From: Ignavibacteriales bacterium
Lineage (GTDB): Bacteria > Bacteroidota > Ignavibacteria > Ignavibacteriales > Ignavibacteriaceae
Reading direction: 5' to 3'
Assembly (NCBI GenBank): GCA_016707585.1
Contig: JADJHL010000011.1
Coordinates: 62,001-126,000 of the forward strand
Length of the DNA stretch: 64,000 nt
Part shown: positions 41,737 through 50,251 of the stretch, one piece after another
Position numbering within the stretch: position 1 is the stretch's first letter
Layout: the number at the start of each line of letters is the position of its first letter
Made by a program: the position numbers and the translations under genes
Notes under the pieces: generated by a model
The model's input: the letters and a program-made list of their open reading frames with translations, nothing else
The model's database searches: none
What the model was told of the DNA's origin: nothing

Positions 41737-42876
41737 TTAATTGTTTTTAGTAAAGAGCTCAATGTATTTATTAAATCCAAAAACTCTATTTCTTTTTGCC
41801 CCGGTAATCTCCCTTAAGATTCCAATCTGAACAAAATCATTGATCAAAGAGTTAGCGCTTGCAGGCGTTACTTTTAACATCTTGCAAACATCTGACGATG
41901 TTACTATTGGATTACTAAAAAGATTTTTTAATAACACCTGTGCGTTAGTAATCTTCTTTCCAGTTTTTAAAATCTTCTTTTCAGCATCATCCTTTAGTTT
42001 TAAAATATTATGAAATGTTTCTATGCCGGTTTTGCTAGTTTCAATTACCGCAACCAGAAAAAATTTTATCCATCTTAACAAATTATTAGTTAATCTTACA
42101 TGGTTTAGGTTTTCATAATAAAGCGTCCTGTGTTTTTCAAAGTAATCAGATAAATACAGAGTTGGTCTTTTAAGAATTGTGGAGCTTACCAAATAAAGTG
42201 TTATTAGTAATCTTCCTATTCTCCCGTTACCGTCTAAAAAGGGATGTATCGTTTCAAACTGATAATGTGCAATGGCAATCTTTATTAAATGAGGAACGTT
42301 TATATTTTCATTGTGTAAAAAATTTTCAATATCAGACATTAGCTCCGATATTTCAGTGTGTGGTGGCGGGATGAAAACCGCATCATCTAACGTTGCTCCA
42401 CCAATCCAGTTTTGACTGGTTCTAAACTCACCAGGTGTTTTGTATTCTCCGCGAACTCCTTTTAACAAAATTTTATGTGCCTCTTTTAATAGTCTTGTTG
42501 AAACCGGAATTTTATCTAATTGATTTATAGAATAATCCATTGCTTCTATATAGTTGTGAACCTCATCCCAATCATTTCTTTTTTCAGGGTTAATATTTTC
42601 TTTATTTAAAAGCGCATCATTAAACTCGGTTCTTGTTCCCTCTATTTTGCTTGAAGTGGTTGCTTCTTTTACTAAGTGCATTCGAATAAAAATATTTACA
42701 TCAGGAACATAAAACGAAAAAGCATTTAGCTCTCCCAGATATTGGTTTGCTTGTGATAATAATGAGTTTATTTTTGGATCGGACCAAATCCACTCAAAAT
42801 TTATTCTGGCAGGAATAAAGTTTTTAAACTTAAACTGCTGTTGATAAACCCCAGATTTAAAATCTTCAATTTTCAT
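41737..42876 (-). CDS. Fic-family protein (AMPylator) with class II inhibitory helix
   Basis: 379 residues. The Fic core HPFLDGNGRIGRLL begins at His211 and is complete (HxFxDGNGRxxR). The N-terminal Fic_N region contains SSKIEG (S75-E79-G80), the [S/T]xxxE[G/N] autoinhibitory motif, so the enzyme is expected to be self-restrained. A C-terminal winged-helix domain (about 318-372, with TPASANSLINDFVQIGILREI) suggests DNA binding. It probably adenylylates a host protein or acts as a chromosomal regulator. No partner antitoxin gene adjoins it. Confidence 0.92.
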   Translation of the reverse strand: MKIEDFKSGVYQQQFKFKNFIPARINFEWIWSDPKINSLLSQANQYLGELNAFSFYVPDVNIFIRMHLVKEATTSSKIEGTRTEFNDALLNKENINPEKRNDWDEVHNYIEAMDYSINQLDKIPVSTRLLKEAHKILLKGVRGEYKTPGEFRTSQNWIGGATLDDAVFIPPPHTEISELMSDIENFLHNENINVPHLIKIAIAHYQFETIHPFLDGNGRIGRLLITLYLVSSTILKRPTLYLSDYFEKHRTLYYENLNHVRLTNNLLRWIKFFLVAVIETSKTGIETFHNILKLKDDAEKKILKTGKKITNAQVLLKNLFSNPIVTSSDVCKMLKVTPASANSLINDFVQIGILREITGAKRNRVFGFNKYIELFTKNN

Positions 42877-42992
42877 TTATTTTTAAGCTTTTAGTTAAAA
42901 TTAGATTTTCGTTATTTTAAGTTAATTGACTTATCTAAAATAAGCTAATTTTTATTTTAATTAATCCGCAGAAAAATGTTAGAATATAAAAA

Positions 42993-43036
42993 ATCCCGGA
43001 CAGATTGAAGGAGGCAACAAACAATCCGCCGGGAAT
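42993..43036 (-). terminator. Large-loop intrinsic terminator
   Basis: On the minus strand TTCCCGG then GATTG pairs with CAATC then CCGGGA, around a loop containing GCCTCCTTC, followed by TTTTTTA. It lies 24 bases after the stop of the gene at 43060-43323. Confidence 0.7.
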
Positions 43037-43059
43037 ATTAAGCGATGAGAACAGTATTG

Positions 43060-43323
43060 CTAGTACGAGATATCGCTTATTTCAATCATCTCAGTTTTTT
43101 TGTCGTATTTCTTTAGGTATTCAACAAATTCAGTATTCAAAAACTTTTGATGAGTTTTTTCATATACTTTAAGGTGTTTTTCAACTTGTTTATGAGTAAG
43201 CGTACTTTTCATATAATTCTTTTTTTCATTGTCATCAAAGAATATACGATAGTAAAAAAGCTTTGCTGGTTTAGACTTAGCTTTTGCAGCAGCAGGTTTT
43301 TTAACTGATTTTTTTACTGGCAT
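43060..43323 (-). CDS. Small basic protein with histone-like N-terminus
   Basis: 87 residues. The first 21 (MPVKKSVKKPAAAKAKSKPAK) are Lys/Ala/Pro-rich and resemble bacterial histone H1-like tails. The remainder, FYYRIFFDDNEKKNYMKSTLTHKQVEKHLKVYEKTHQKFLNTEFVEYLKKYDKKTEMIEIS, looks like a compact alpha/beta domain. A nucleic-acid role is possible, but the domain is not recognised. It sits 27 bases downstream of the acyl-CoA dehydrogenase gene and is probably transcribed with it. Confidence 0.65.
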   Translation of the reverse strand: MPVKKSVKKPAAAKAKSKPAKLFYYRIFFDDNEKKNYMKSTLTHKQVEKHLKVYEKTHQKFLNTEFVEYLKKYDKKTEMIEISDISY

Positions 43324-43350
43324 TTTTCTCTCTCCAAAACTTTTATTGGA

Positions 43351-44493
43351 TTAAACTTTACCGTTTTTCTTAATTAATTCTCTAGCAATAATTCCTTTTT
43401 GGATTTCATTTGTTCCTTCAAAGATTCTATTAATACGGCTATCACGATAAATTCTTTCAATAGGTAGTTCCTGTGAATAACCCATACCACCATGAACCTG
43501 AACAGCAAAATCCACAATCTTATCTAAAGATTCTGAACAATAATATTTTACGATTGCAGACTGTCTTGAAATATCTTTCTTTAAATCATAATCTACTGCA
43601 GTACGGTAAACAATGGATTCCATATTGTAAATCATAACAGCCATTTCTGCAAGCATAAATTGTATTGCCTGAAAATGAGCTATCGGATGATCAAACTGAA
43701 CACGTTCTTTAGCATATTTTGTAGAAAGCTCTAACAATTCTTTTGAAACGCCTAAACAAGCAGCGCCCAATCCTAATCTTCCTGCATCAAGAGTTTTCAT
43801 AGCATAAATAAATCCGCGTCCGTCTGTTCCAATTAAATTTTCTTTTGGTATATGTACATTTTCAAAACTTAGTGGATTTGTTACACTACCCTTAATTCCC
43901 ATTTTCTTTTCTGGTGGACCGGCTTTAAAACCCGGTGTATCTGTATCCACAGCAAAAAGACTAATTCCTTTTTCTGTTCTTGCAAACAAAGAAACAAAAT
44001 CTGCAATTCCGCCGTTTGTAATCCAAAGTTTTTCACCATTGATTATCCATTCATCACCAACTAAATCAGCTTTTGTTTTTAGATGAAAAGAATCTGAACC
44101 AGCTTGTGCTTCAGTTAATCCAAATGCAGCAATCTTTTCCCCACTTGCAAGCGGAGGAATAAATTTCTTTTTCTGTTCTTCAGTTGCGCCATTATAAATT
44201 GCATTTGTACCAATTGATTGATGTGCACCAATAAAAGTAGCAGTGCTCATACAACCGCGGGAAATTTCTTCCTGCATCAAACAATAGCCAACTTCACCAA
44301 ATCCGCCGCCGCCGTATTCTTCTGGAAATGATATCCCAAGAAAACCAAGCTCAGCCATTTTTGTAATTAATTCTCTAGGAATTTTTGCTTCTTCATCAAT
44401 CTTAGAAGCAATAGGTTTGATTTCGTTGTTGGTAAAATCGCGAACCATTTCGCGCAGCATAGTTTGTTCTTCTGTGAACTTAAACTCAAACAT
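43351..44493 (-). CDS. Acyl-CoA dehydrogenase
   Basis: 380 residues, full length. FAD enzyme of fatty-acid or branched-chain acyl-CoA oxidation. AFGLTEAQAGSDSFHLKTKA and WITNGGIADF are the FAD/substrate signatures. KYYCSESLDKIVDFAVQVHGGMGYSQELPIERIYRDSRINRIFEGTNEIQKGIIAREL is the C-terminal core, with the catalytic Glu in IFEGTNEIQ. The chain-length class is not readable from sequence. A 9-bp inverted repeat lies 35-74 bases upstream. Its electron acceptor (ETF) is not encoded here. Confidence 0.95.
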   Translation of the reverse strand: MFEFKFTEEQTMLREMVRDFTNNEIKPIASKIDEEAKIPRELITKMAELGFLGISFPEEYGGGGFGEVGYCLMQEEISRGCMSTATFIGAHQSIGTNAIYNGATEEQKKKFIPPLASGEKIAAFGLTEAQAGSDSFHLKTKADLVGDEWIINGEKLWITNGGIADFVSLFARTEKGISLFAVDTDTPGFKAGPPEKKMGIKGSVTNPLSFENVHIPKENLIGTDGRGFIYAMKTLDAGRLGLGAACLGVSKELLELSTKYAKERVQFDHPIAHFQAIQFMLAEMAVMIYNMESIVYRTAVDYDLKKDISRQSAIVKYYCSESLDKIVDFAVQVHGGMGYSQELPIERIYRDSRINRIFEGTNEIQKGIIARELIKKNGKV

Positions 44494-44527
44494 AGATAAG
44501 ATGCCTTCTTTTTTTTGTTGACACTTG

Positions 44528-44567
44528 TTATAGTCAAATAATATTCCACAAGAAATTATGACTATAA
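44528..44567 (-). promoter_or_regulatory. Inverted-repeat operator candidate
   Basis: TTATAGTCA (44528-44536) and TGACTATAA (44559-44567) are perfect 9-bp complements separated by 22 bases, upstream of the acyl-CoA dehydrogenase start. The spacing fits two half-sites of a dimeric repressor, or overlap with the promoter. Confidence 0.4.
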
Positions 44568-44666
44568 TTGGGCAAATATTGACAAAAATGAAAGGTGCGG
44601 ACTCTTAGCTTTTCATAACAAAGAAGAGAAATAAATCTAAGTTCTTAATTGTGAGAAGTTTAAATT

Positions 44667-45029
44667 CTATTCATCTCGGTGAACTGTGTTTGGAGAAAAA
44701 GCTGGTAAACAAATCGCAACATATTCTGCTCCGCCTTCTTGCGGCGTGCTGTATTGAATCCACTCCCCTTTATTTGTTAAGATCGCAGATCCTGCTTTTA
44801 CATTTATAATTTCTTTTTCGGTTTTTACTTGCAAAGTTCCTTTAAGTACCACGGTATATTCATCAAACTCAGGTTGCTGTCCGGGTTCAACCCAGCCTTG
44901 TGGACTTGTCATCTTTGCAATGCTAACTTCTGAAGTTTTAGAATTTACTCTTCCAAAAAATTCTTCAATAATTTTGGGTTTATTTCCGGCGGCTTCAATT
45001 ATAGTTGGTTTGTTTATTAGTATCGGCAT
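44667..45029 (-). CDS. Cupin-domain protein (EutQ-like)
   Basis: 120 residues from the ATG at 45029, with GGAG six bases upstream; an ATG four codons earlier at 45041 is possible and would overlap the preceding stop. The cupin barrel shows GWVEPGQQPEFDEYTVVLKGTLQVKTEKEIINVKAGSAILTNKGEWIQY, with both cupin motifs degenerate; Glu residues in motif 1 could bind metal. It may be a small-molecule-binding or isomerase-type protein. It is coupled to the methyltransferase gene upstream. Confidence 0.8.
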   Translation of the reverse strand: MPILINKPTIIEAAGNKPKIIEEFFGRVNSKTSEVSIAKMTSPQGWVEPGQQPEFDEYTVVLKGTLQVKTEKEIINVKAGSAILTNKGEWIQYSTPQEGGAEYVAICLPAFSPNTVHRDE

Positions 45030-45040
45030 TTTGTTCTCCA

Positions 45041-45796
45041 TTAAATTTTCTTTGCAGTTACAAGATAAAATATTACTGATGTCGTAAAAACAGTTTGTGG
45101 ATTTTTTTCTATTTGATTTTTAATCTTTTCAATTCCTTTTTGATATTCATCTTCAGTTAAATTTGCTAGTTGAGAATTGCCATGTTTCTCTAAAAAAGGA
45201 TCATCAAAAACTTCTTGTCCGATTCTTTTTACAGAAATATTTTCAACAGATTTTATCTTTATATTTTCAAATCCACCTTGGGGTAACAGAATTTTTAATT
45301 GGTCAAGCGATGGAAATCTTTTTAAATCGTTTTCGTAAACTCCAGTAAAATATTTATAAACATACCAGTCTTTATCAATATGCGGATCAACACCAAAAAC
45401 AGCCAACATTCCTTTGTTAGCTAGGGTTCTTTTAGATTCTTCTACAAACTTTTTCTTATCAGGAAAATGATGAATTGCATTTACACAAAATATCAAATCA
45501 AAAAAGTTATCCTTAAACGGAATCTCAACTGCATTAGCATTTATAATATTTAAATCGTGCTTTTTCTGCTTTGGAATACTTAACATTTCTAATGAAAAAT
45601 CCAGACCATAAATATTAAAGTCGTCGTGGTTAAGACAGTTAATCCATCTTCCGGTTCCGCAACCGGCTTCTAAAATGTTTTTATAATTATTTGTGGAAAT
45701 TAAGCTCTTTAATTCCCTTTCGATATTCATCAAATAATTTTCAACATAACGTTTGTTGTATGTATTTGCGATTTTTCCGTAATCAGTTTTTTGCAT
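45041..45796 (-). CDS. Class I SAM-dependent methyltransferase
   Basis: 251 residues. Motif I ILEAGCGTGRWINCL (about 40-54), then IYGLDFSLEMLSIPKQK, ANAVEIPFKDNFFDLIFCVNAIHHF and the tail of the UbiE/Methyltransf_11 fold. It transfers a methyl group to an unknown small molecule. It shares a transcript with the cupin gene downstream, which is often seen for small-molecule tailoring pairs. Confidence 0.88.
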   Translation of the reverse strand: MQKTDYGKIANTYNKRYVENYLMNIERELKSLISTNNYKNILEAGCGTGRWINCLNHDDFNIYGLDFSLEMLSIPKQKKHDLNIINANAVEIPFKDNFFDLIFCVNAIHHFPDKKKFVEESKRTLANKGMLAVFGVDPHIDKDWYVYKYFTGVYENDLKRFPSLDQLKILLPQGGFENIKIKSVENISVKRIGQEVFDDPFLEKHGNSQLANLTEDEYQKGIEKIKNQIEKNPQTVFTTSVIFYLVTAKKI

Positions 45797-45945
45797 ATTT
45801 AGTTTTTGTAATTATTTAATGCCAAATTAATCACAACTTAAAGCATACTCAAGAATTAATATTTTTTTTGTTGGATAAAATTTTTCTGTTTCTTAGATTG
45901 ATTTGGGCGAATAACAAACAATATTTTTTATCAATAGGAGGCTCT

Positions 45946-46452
45946 ATGAAAAAACTATTTTTAGTTCTTGTTACTTTTGTTTTTATATCAAACAGTTTTG
46001 CTCAGGATCAAGAAAAGCTTAAAGCAAAAATTGAAGAAATGAACAAACAAATTGTTAAGTGTATGCTTGATAACGATATGACAGCGATGTTAAAAATGTA
46101 CGCAGATGATATTATATCAATGCCAAGCTATCAACCAACAATAAAAGGTATTGCAAAAGTTAAAGAGCTTAGCGATGCTCAGGCAAATTCAGGTTGGAAA
46201 ACAACTCACTTTGAAATCAAACCAACTGATTTTGTTTTTTCCGGAAACCTTATTGTTGAGATCGGGACTTATGATATGAATATGTCTGGCCCAGGTGTTC
46301 CTGAATGGCCCGACAACGGAAAGTATATGACAATCTGGGAACAACAACCTGATGGATCATTAAAAATTAAAGTTGAAACATGGAATACGAATACAAATCC
46401 ATGGGCACAAATGGAGCAGCAAAAACAATCCGAAATGCAAAAAACAGAATAA
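45946..46452 (+). CDS. Exported NTF2/SnoaL-like protein
   Basis: 168 residues from the ATG at 45946, which has AGGAGG seven bases before it. A signal peptide (VFISNSFAQ) precedes a DUF4440/NTF2-like domain: KAKIEEMNKQIVKCMLDNDMTAMLKMYADDIISMPSYQPTIKGIAKVKEL is its characteristic helix-strand start, and NGKYMTIWEQQPDGSLKIKVETWNTN its end. The cone-shaped fold binds or converts small molecules in the periplasm; the substrate is unknown. A hairpin terminator follows. Confidence 0.82.
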   Translation: MKKLFLVLVTFVFISNSFAQDQEKLKAKIEEMNKQIVKCMLDNDMTAMLKMYADDIISMPSYQPTIKGIAKVKELSDAQANSGWKTTHFEIKPTDFVFSGNLIVEIGTYDMNMSGPGVPEWPDNGKYMTIWEQQPDGSLKIKVETWNTNTNPWAQMEQQKQSEMQKTE

Positions 46453-46467
46453 CACGATAAAATACAG

Positions 46468-46520
46468 TCATCATACTGACTGAATTTATGTTAATTCAGT
46501 CAGTTTGTTGATGATTTTTC
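46468..46520. terminator. Long hairpin terminator
   Basis: ACTGACTGAATT and AATTCAGTCAGT pair around 6 bases, with an outer CATCA/TGATG extension and TTTTTC after it. It separates convergent genes. Confidence 0.85.
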
Positions 46521-46524
46521 ATTT

Positions 46525-46983
46525 TTATCCAAACATCTTTTCCAAAACTATTCTTCTATATTCAAAAATCTCATTAATCTTTTTGGATATGATAATTGAG
46601 TTTACAATCCTTCCTAAATATCCAAACGGAACCGCATAGCTAACAATATCTTCCATTAAAATATTTCCATCATCAGCTTCTTTAAAAATATGTTCGTGAT
46701 GCCACATTTTGTATGGACCAAATCTTTGCTCATCAACAAAATAATTTTGTTCGTTAACATGAGTAATCTCGGTTACCCAGGTGCTTGGAATGTTTAACAG
46801 TGGTTTTACTGTATAAGAAATTATCAAACCAGCATACATTTTTTCTGGAAGGGAAGAAGTTACTTGAAAACTAAGCCAATTTGGTGTAATTTTAGAAAGA
46901 TTTGTCGGATTGGAAAAAAAATTCCAGGCATCATTCTTGGAAATATTTAATTTTTGTGATGTTTTGTATTGATAAATTTTCAT
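46525..46983 (-). CDS. SRPBCC-family (START-like) protein
   Basis: 152 residues. Hydrophobic-pocket fold: NISKNDAWNFFSNPTNLSKITPNWLSFQVTS near residues 13-43, SYTVKPLLNIPSTWVTEIT in the middle, WHHEHIFKEADDGNILMEDIVSYAVPFG and a final amphipathic helix IFEYRRIVLEKMF. This matches the SRPBCC/polyketide-cyclase-like superfamily (ligand binding), near the CDP-diester group associated with cell division. Function is not assignable. Convergent to the NTF2-like gene. Confidence 0.82.
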   Translation of the reverse strand: MKIYQYKTSQKLNISKNDAWNFFSNPTNLSKITPNWLSFQVTSSLPEKMYAGLIISYTVKPLLNIPSTWVTEITHVNEQNYFVDEQRFGPYKMWHHEHIFKEADDGNILMEDIVSYAVPFGYLGRIVNSIIISKKINEIFEYRRIVLEKMFG

Positions 46984-47044
46984 TTAGTACTCATATTAAG
47001 TGGTAATCGTTTAACAAATTATCGGAAACAATAATTCCCGTCTT

Positions 47045-47935
47045 ATGAATATAACTTCAATAGGGGAGATATTATTTGATATCTACCCGGACCATAAAAA
47101 ACTTGGCGGTGCACCGCTAAATTTTATTTATCACATAAAAAAATTAACTGATAACGGAAATATTATTAGTCGTGTTGGCAAAGATGTTTTAGGTAACAAA
47201 GTTGTTAACGAACTTAAACATTCCGGACTATCATTTGAGTTTTTGCAGCATGATAACTTACACGCGACTGGCAAAGCAAACGTAACTGTTGATGCTGATG
47301 GAAATCCTAACTTTAAAATTGATGCTGAAAGTGCATTTGATTTTATTGAACTGAACGAGGAAAATGAAAATCTTATAAATGCAGATACGGATTGTTTGTA
47401 CCTTGGCACTCTTGCTCAACGTTCCGAAATTTCAAGAGAAACTATACGTTCTTTGTTTAACCGCGGATTAAAATATTTTGCTGATGTTAACCTTAGACAA
47501 AATTTTTATAACGAAGAGATTTTAATTTCAACTCTTAAAGCTGCAAATTTTCTTAAAGCAAATTATGATGAGATGCATATTATTAATGATATGATTTTAC
47601 AAAGCGAGTATAGCACAGAAAAAGTTGCTTTTGAACTAATGGAAAAATTTGAAATAAATATGATTGCAGTTACTCGCGGTAAAGATGGAGCATCAATTTT
47701 TGAAAATGGAAAACGTTACAACCACAGCAATACAGATGATAAAGTTGTTGATACAACAGGCGCCGGGGATGCGTTTTCTGCAATACTTTGTCTTGGTTAT
47801 TTACATGGATTAGAAATTCCATATATAAATAAACTTGCAAACGATTTTGCCAGTGAGATTTGCCAGTTTGAAGGTGCGCTGCCCAAGTATGATAGAATTT
47901 ATGAAAGCTTTAGAGAGCAAATGGGATTTTTTTAG
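47045..47935 (+). CDS. PfkB-family carbohydrate kinase
   Basis: 296 residues. Ribokinase-fold sugar kinase: ITSIGEILFDIYPDHKKLGGAPLNFIYHIKKL at the start with the GGAPxN sugar-binding motif, and VVDTTGAGDAFSAILCLGYL with the anion-hole GAGD and catalytic Asp. Closest in style to fructokinases (small N-terminal lid, LGGAPLNF). ATP-dependent phosphorylation of a hexose, probably fructose, is plausible. It is not clustered with a sugar operon. Confidence 0.92.
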   Translation: MNITSIGEILFDIYPDHKKLGGAPLNFIYHIKKLTDNGNIISRVGKDVLGNKVVNELKHSGLSFEFLQHDNLHATGKANVTVDADGNPNFKIDAESAFDFIELNEENENLINADTDCLYLGTLAQRSEISRETIRSLFNRGLKYFADVNLRQNFYNEEILISTLKAANFLKANYDEMHIINDMILQSEYSTEKVAFELMEKFEINMIAVTRGKDGASIFENGKRYNHSNTDDKVVDTTGAGDAFSAILCLGYLHGLEIPYINKLANDFASEICQFEGALPKYDRIYESFREQMGFF

Positions 47936-47992
47936 GATGTTTTTTATTCTTGTGTGATTTTAAATTTCATCATCAGTTAATCGGGATTGGTG

Positions 47993-49450
47993 ATGAAATT
48001 TTTTTGTTTGATAATTTTACTTGCTAATATTTCTTTCTCTCAAAACAGTTCAACTGTGCAACTTGAAGAAATTGCAAATCTTATTATCACAAACTCTTCT
48101 GATATTTCAAAATACATTTACTCTGAAGAATTAGAAATCTCAAATCGTTTTGGAATTAAGTATGAAGGGATTACAAACAAATTTTTAATTGCAAACGATT
48201 TTGCTCTGGAATTAGCTAAGAATTTGCTAGTTAACAAAACAAAATATGAACACCAATTAAAAAGACTTGATGATAAATATTCGTTGCTTAACATTAAAAT
48301 TCCTTCTCTAAATATCAATAAGGAATACTATTTAAAAGATTCAGTGATTATTTCATCGTTTTTTTATCACACCAGAAACTGGAAGACAATTTCTTCAGAC
48401 CACTTTAAGTTTTTTGTTAGTGATGAAACATTGTTTAATGAATACTCAATTGATCTATTAGAAAAATTTGTTAATAAGATGTTTGATGTTCTTAAGTTTT
48501 CTGAACAGCAGAAAAATGAAATCAAACTAAAAAAGATTTATTACTTTTTATGTAAAGATGAAATTGAAATTCACAAAGTAACTGGCTTTGCAACTCGCGG
48601 TATTTATATTCTTGCCCAAGATTATATTGTAACAACTTACAATACTCATTATCACGAGCTTGTTCATTTTCTAATCAATTTTAAACTAAAAGAACTTCCG
48701 CTTTTTACACACCCTTTTTTGCAAGAGGGTTTAGCTGTTGCATTTGGCGGGCGTGGCGGACTTGATGCTCATACAATTTCTGAAATGGGTGTATTCATGA
48801 TTAAATCAGGATTTGCAAACTATAAGGATTTGCTTAGCAAGTTAGATTTTCAAAAGACAGATGCATCAATATCATATCCAATCTCCGGACTCTATACAAG
48901 CTTTATAATCAAACGAATTGGGATTGAAAAGTATTTAGCTCTTTATAAAAAGTATTCTGGCGATTTAGGAAAAATATTTACAGAAAAAATAATTGAAGCT
49001 GATTTACCAACAGAACAAAATTGGAATTTGTTTGTGGATTCTTTGTTGGATCAAAACCCTGTTAAGATTAAAGACAATTTAGATTTTGCTAATTTTAAAT
49101 TGATTACAAAGCAAAAGGACAATGAAATTTATGAAGACAAAGACGAATATGTTTTTAGGATAAAAGATACTTTGTTGATTAATTCAAACGAAAGAATTGA
49201 AAAATATCAGAGTAAATTATTTAACGAACATTTTCCAAACAGGGCTTACAACTCAGAAAAATATTTAATAATTGCAAATCAAAATGAAATATCAATTTAT
49301 AATATTTACTCAAATAATTTGATAGGAAAATATGTTGCGTCATTTTCAGTTCCCGTCAAATCTGTTTTAATGAAAAATGATTTTTTTGAATTCGCAGTTA
49401 AGAAAGAGTTGTTTGATGAAGAACTTTTGCCCGGTTCATTTACATTTTAA
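47993..49450 (+). CDS. Exported gluzincin-type metallopeptidase-like protein
   Basis: 485 residues from the ATG at 47993; TTG and GTG codons just before it are in frame. Signal peptide (LANISFSQ). The zinc motif HELVH is at residues 221-225 in NTHYHELVHFLINF, and FLQEGLAVAFGG puts Glu245 in the third-ligand position, the pattern of peptidase MA-type gluzincins. The domain before it is helical; the C-terminal third is a beta domain with DKDEYVFRIKDT. A periplasmic or surface protease is predicted, of unknown substrate. Its 3' end overlaps the convergent gene by 11 bases. Confidence 0.75.
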   Translation: MKFFCLIILLANISFSQNSSTVQLEEIANLIITNSSDISKYIYSEELEISNRFGIKYEGITNKFLIANDFALELAKNLLVNKTKYEHQLKRLDDKYSLLNIKIPSLNINKEYYLKDSVIISSFFYHTRNWKTISSDHFKFFVSDETLFNEYSIDLLEKFVNKMFDVLKFSEQQKNEIKLKKIYYFLCKDEIEIHKVTGFATRGIYILAQDYIVTTYNTHYHELVHFLINFKLKELPLFTHPFLQEGLAVAFGGRGGLDAHTISEMGVFMIKSGFANYKDLLSKLDFQKTDASISYPISGLYTSFIIKRIGIEKYLALYKKYSGDLGKIFTEKIIEADLPTEQNWNLFVDSLLDQNPVKIKDNLDFANFKLITKQKDNEIYEDKDEYVFRIKDTLLINSNERIEKYQSKLFNEHFPNRAYNSEKYLIIANQNEISIYNIYSNNLIGKYVASFSVPVKSVLMKNDFFEFAVKKELFDEELLPGSFTF

Positions 49451-49799
49451 AGGGATTAGCAGAAAGAAACAAAACCAATAAAGAAGCAAATATAACGACT
49501 GACAAAGTAATTGTTCCACCAAGATCAGATCTACGCTCTTTTAACTTATTTACATCACTCATATTGATGATTTTTTTATCATTTCCACTTTGTACGATTA
49601 ATGTAGAATTTTGCAATTCAATGTTTGTCGAATCATCTTTTTCAACAACAAACTCTCTCCCATTTTTATAAACAATCTTTATATCATCCAGTTGATTAAG
49701 GATTTTATATTCTTCTTTTGGAATTTCATAAAATGAATGACAGCCTGTTAAAATTATTGCAAGAGATAATAAAACAACCATTCCCTTAAAAGCCAGCAT
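49440..49799 (-). CDS. Putative lipoprotein, unknown function
   Basis: 119 residues with a lipoprotein signal ending IILTGC (Cys about 20) and a C-terminal membrane helix LGGTITLSVVIFASLLVLFLSAN. Between them lies a beta domain with KNGREFVVEKDDSTNIELQNSTLIVQSGND, recalling small SH3-like DUFs. The lipid anchor and helix predict attachment to both membranes or to one membrane twice. No family was recognised. It shares 11 bases of its 3' end with the opposite-strand peptidase gene. Confidence 0.6.
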   Translation of the reverse strand: MLAFKGMVVLLSLAIILTGCHSFYEIPKEEYKILNQLDDIKIVYKNGREFVVEKDDSTNIELQNSTLIVQSGNDKKIINMSDVNKLKERRSDLGGTITLSVVIFASLLVLFLSANPFKM

Positions 49800-49822
49800 T
49801 GATTTTTCATAATCCCAAAAAA

Positions 49823-50251
49823 TTAAATTCTATGTCTCTCAATAAGCTCATCAGGAATTCTTGTTGGTCTTCCAGAGCTTATTGACACAAGTGTGTAAAG
49901 CATTTTACCCTCAACACAAATTTTGTTTGATGCTTTGTTATAAACCCAAACGTTTATTGTAACCTGGGCACCACTCCAATCACCAACTTGAGTTTTAACC
50001 AGTGCAACATCACCAAACTTTAATTCGCGCTTATATTCAAGATGTACTTCACTTGCAAACCAGTTTAATCCTTTTCCAATATATTCTTCCATCGGAACTT
50101 TGTAGCAATCGCGCATCTGTATAAATCTTGCAGTTTGAATGTAATCAAGATATTTTGAGTTGTGAACATGATTGTTCATATCAATATCATCAGGACGAAC
50201 TATTATTTCTGTTTCAAAAATTGAGTTGGTGTTTTGTTCAGAAGTTGTCAT
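49823..50251 (-). CDS. Acyl-CoA thioesterase, hotdog fold (YbgC/FadM-like)
   Basis: 142 residues. FETEIIVRPDDIDMNNHVHNSKYLDYIQTARFIQM gives the YbgC-type Asp/His pair in DIDMNNHVHN. The hotdog helix and LEYKRELKFGDVALVKTQVGDW strand follow. It hydrolyses acyl-CoA thioesters in the cytosol. Its start is one base from the stop of the HisH-like gene, so the pair forms one transcript. Confidence 0.92.
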   Translation of the reverse strand: MTTSEQNTNSIFETEIIVRPDDIDMNNHVHNSKYLDYIQTARFIQMRDCYKVPMEEYIGKGLNWFASEVHLEYKRELKFGDVALVKTQVGDWSGAQVTINVWVYNKASNKICVEGKMLYTLVSISSGRPTRIPDELIERHRI

